A stretch of 64,000 nucleotides of DNA from Comamonas sp. KCTC 72670 (GTDB lineage Bacteria > Myxococcota > Myxococcia > Myxococcales > Myxococcaceae): assembly GCA_014656495.1 (NCBI GenBank), contig BNCN01000002.1, positions 763,102 to 827,101 of the forward strand, written 5' to 3'. The notes under the pieces are model-generated. The model made no database searches and was not told the DNA's origin. It saw nothing but the letters and a program-made list of their open reading frames with translations. Shown here in pieces: positions 62,497-64,000 of the stretch. Position 1 is the first letter of the stretch. Each line of letters begins with the position of its first letter. The position numbers and the translations under genes were made by a program.

Positions 62497-64000
62497 CCCG
62501 CGCTCCTGGCGCGTGGGTCGTGGAGCTTCAGGACATACAGCAAGTCTCGCTCGGTGCGTCCACGGCCCAGGACCAGCCCGTCACGCAGGATGAGCGTCTC
62601 TTCCATCGTGTCGTGGAAATGGACAAAGGGAGCGCGCTCCTTTCGCCGATGGAACGCGACAGGATGGTCTCCCAGCGTCTCCCAGTACTTCCGGTCCAGG
62701 ACATCCTCGGGCGCCGTGCAGCCATTCAGCGTGACGTGCAGCGCGCCCGTCTGGAGGTCGAAGATGCGCGAGCGCATGTCGTTGGCCTGGGTGACGATGA
62801 CGTCGTCGCCCACGGCCACCGCGAAGGCCAGCGTGGCGTGGGGGAGGTCTTGCAGGCGGCCCCCGGTGCGCGCATCGAAGACGCGCACCCACGTGTCCTG
62901 GCTGCACGCGGCGACGACGTCGCCGCTCGGTGACAAGCCCAGCCCGATGACGGGTGACTCCGATACGTGCAGCGTCTGGTGCTTGCCCGTGGGCAGGTCG
63001 AAGAGCAGGACGTCTCCGGACTCCTGCCCCACGGCGATGCGGGGTGCCAGCTTCGCCGCGGCATACGCCAGCGTAGGGTGGACGGCCGCCTGGGTGTCGA
63101 TGGCCACGGCCCCACTGCGCACGTCATGCAACAGCAGGCGCGAGCTGCTCTCGTAGCTCGACACGACATAGGCGCCGTCGGGCGTGAAATCCACCAGGGC
63201 CGCGGGCTCGCGGGGGCCTCGGAGCGTGTGAAGCAGGACCCCATCGGAGACACGCCAGACATGCACCGCGCCCTTCAAGAGCGAGGCGGCGAGGAGCTGA
63301 CCATCGGGAGAGAAGGCCATGGGCACCGTGGACGCGATGCCCCCCTTGTCCTGGGCGGGAATGTCCTTGGGCGGTGCTGACAGGGCACGCACGGGCTGCT
63401 GGCTGCGTGCGTCGATGAGCTGGACGGCCGGCCGGAAGGGGCGCTCGCCCAGGTACATCAGCGGGCACGCGAGGATGGCGCCATCGGGGCTGACCCGCCA
63501 GGGCTGCAAGGGGGCTTCACGGTAGTCGGGGGGCAATGTGTCCGCGCGCCCCTCCGCGTCGACGCTCCAGATGGACTGCTTCTGCCGTGCGACGCCCCGC
63601 ATGCCCTCGGCGGGTCCCCACAAGTTCTTCACACGGTCCTGTTCGGCCAGCAGCGTGGGGGAGGGGGCGGCATCCACGTCGCCGACGAGCACCCGTCCGT
63701 CCGCGGCCGTGAGGGCGAAACGCCTCCCGTCGGGGTGAAAGGCCGCGCTCCGCTGGAAGCCATCACTCAGATAAGGACGGGCCGCCAGGACGTCGCCACT
63801 TCGGGCGTCCAGAATCTCCGTGCGGTTGAAGGTGAGCGCACCCAGCCGCGAGTCGCCAATCCAGCCGAGCTGTGAGTAGGGCGCTTGTCCGCACGCACCG
63901 GGCGCACGTTTCCAGTCTCGCGTCTCCACCCGGATGATGCCGTCCATGCCGCTCAGCGCGAGCCACTCGCCATTGGGGCTGAAGGCCACCGAGGAGACAC
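62493..64000 (-). CDS. WD40-like beta-propeller protein, 5' end outside window
   Basis: At least 500 residues are visible; the N-terminus lies to the right of the window. Repeats of WD40/YVTN type recur about every 40-45 residues: AAFHPDGRRFALTAADGRV, MAFSPDGQLLAASLLKGAVHVW, VDFTPDGAYVVSSYESS, LGLSPSGDVVAACSQDTWVRVF. The last 60 residues leave the pattern. In myxobacteria such domains often follow a Ser/Thr kinase domain, which could lie outside the window. Scaffold or sensor role inferred. Confidence 0.85.
   Translation of the reverse strand, partial: VSSVAFSPNGEWLALSGMDGIIRVETRDWKRAPGACGQAPYSQLGWIGDSRLGALTFNRTEILDARSGDVLAARPYLSDGFQRSAAFHPDGRRFALTAADGRVLVGDVDAAPSPTLLAEQDRVKNLWGPAEGMRGVARQKQSIWSVDAEGRADTLPPDYREAPLQPWRVSPDGAILACPLMYLGERPFRPAVQLIDARSQQPVRALSAPPKDIPAQDKGGIASTVPMAFSPDGQLLAASLLKGAVHVWRVSDGVLLHTLRGPREPAALVDFTPDGAYVVSSYESSSRLLLHDVRSGAVAIDTQAAVHPTLAYAAAKLAPRIAVGQESGDVLLFDLPTGKHQTLHVSESPVIGLGLSPSGDVVAACSQDTWVRVFDARTGGRLQDLPHATLAFAVAVGDDVIVTQANDMRSRIFDLQTGALHVTLNGCTAPEDVLDRKYWETLGDHPVAFHRRKERAPFVHFHDTMEETLILRDGLVLGRGRTERDLLYVLKLHDPRARSAG

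Noticed and set aside
1..64000. CRISPR arrays, tRNA or rRNA genes, insertion sequences and prophage genes
   Set aside because: No spaced short direct repeats, no cloverleaf with CCA-type end, no transposase or integrase motifs were seen in any frame.

Overview
The window is very GC-rich DNA that reads as a myxobacterium (Myxococcota, Myxococcus/Corallococcus type). The indications are third-position GC bias, dense secreted lipoproteins with N-terminal lipoboxes, large NRPS modules, paired M16 peptidases, several one-component regulators and a well-formed sigma54-type promoter. The assignment rests on gene style and was not checked by a search. No tRNA, rRNA, CRISPR array or transposase was seen.

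Layout. (1) 1-10551, minus strand: the first 3517 residues of an NRPS that runs off the left edge, ordered A-PCP-C-A-PCP-C-A-PCP-C-A, with very recent internal duplication. Just upstream on the same strand is an outer-membrane barrel gene. (2) 12762-18029, plus strand, divergent from the NRPS unit: a 54-residue acidic peptide, a Rieske non-heme iron oxygenase, a dihaem cytochrome c, a surface-type multihaem lipoprotein and another lipoprotein, followed by a divergent TldD/TldE-type protease pair (18037-20982). This is the most unusual part of the window: a possible peptide-modifying system with its own electron supply and a possible processing protease. (3) 21151-26910: an unknown protein, a cold-shock protein with promoter and terminator, a small basic protein, a WYL regulator divergent from a family B DNA polymerase, and a small gene coupled to a membrane protein. 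(4) 27427-31586: a catalytic plus non-catalytic M16 peptidase pair, a bactofilin-like protein and a SUKH protein. (5) 31664-41186: secreted proteins, namely two hypotheticals, a GH18 chitinase-like enzyme and two divergent paralogous beta-helix lipoproteins. (6) 41298-55856: small metabolic and regulatory units (MarR/DUF1428, GNAT, thaumatin-like, KimA-like transporter, Rrf2/epoxide hydrolase, GFA, YhhN, macrodomain, DinB, ADH/GXWXG, DUF2652, carboxylesterase). (7) 56161-64000: trypsin-like lipoprotein protease, HhH lipoprotein, AAC(3)-family acetyltransferase, DUF1801, LysR/PfpI pair, an SDR gene remnant, a Cys-rich lipoprotein and a partial beta-propeller protein.

Start codons were chosen from Shine-Dalgarno spacing, signal peptides and family starts; alternatives are given. 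Specificity codes, operators and promoters were read by eye and are inferences.
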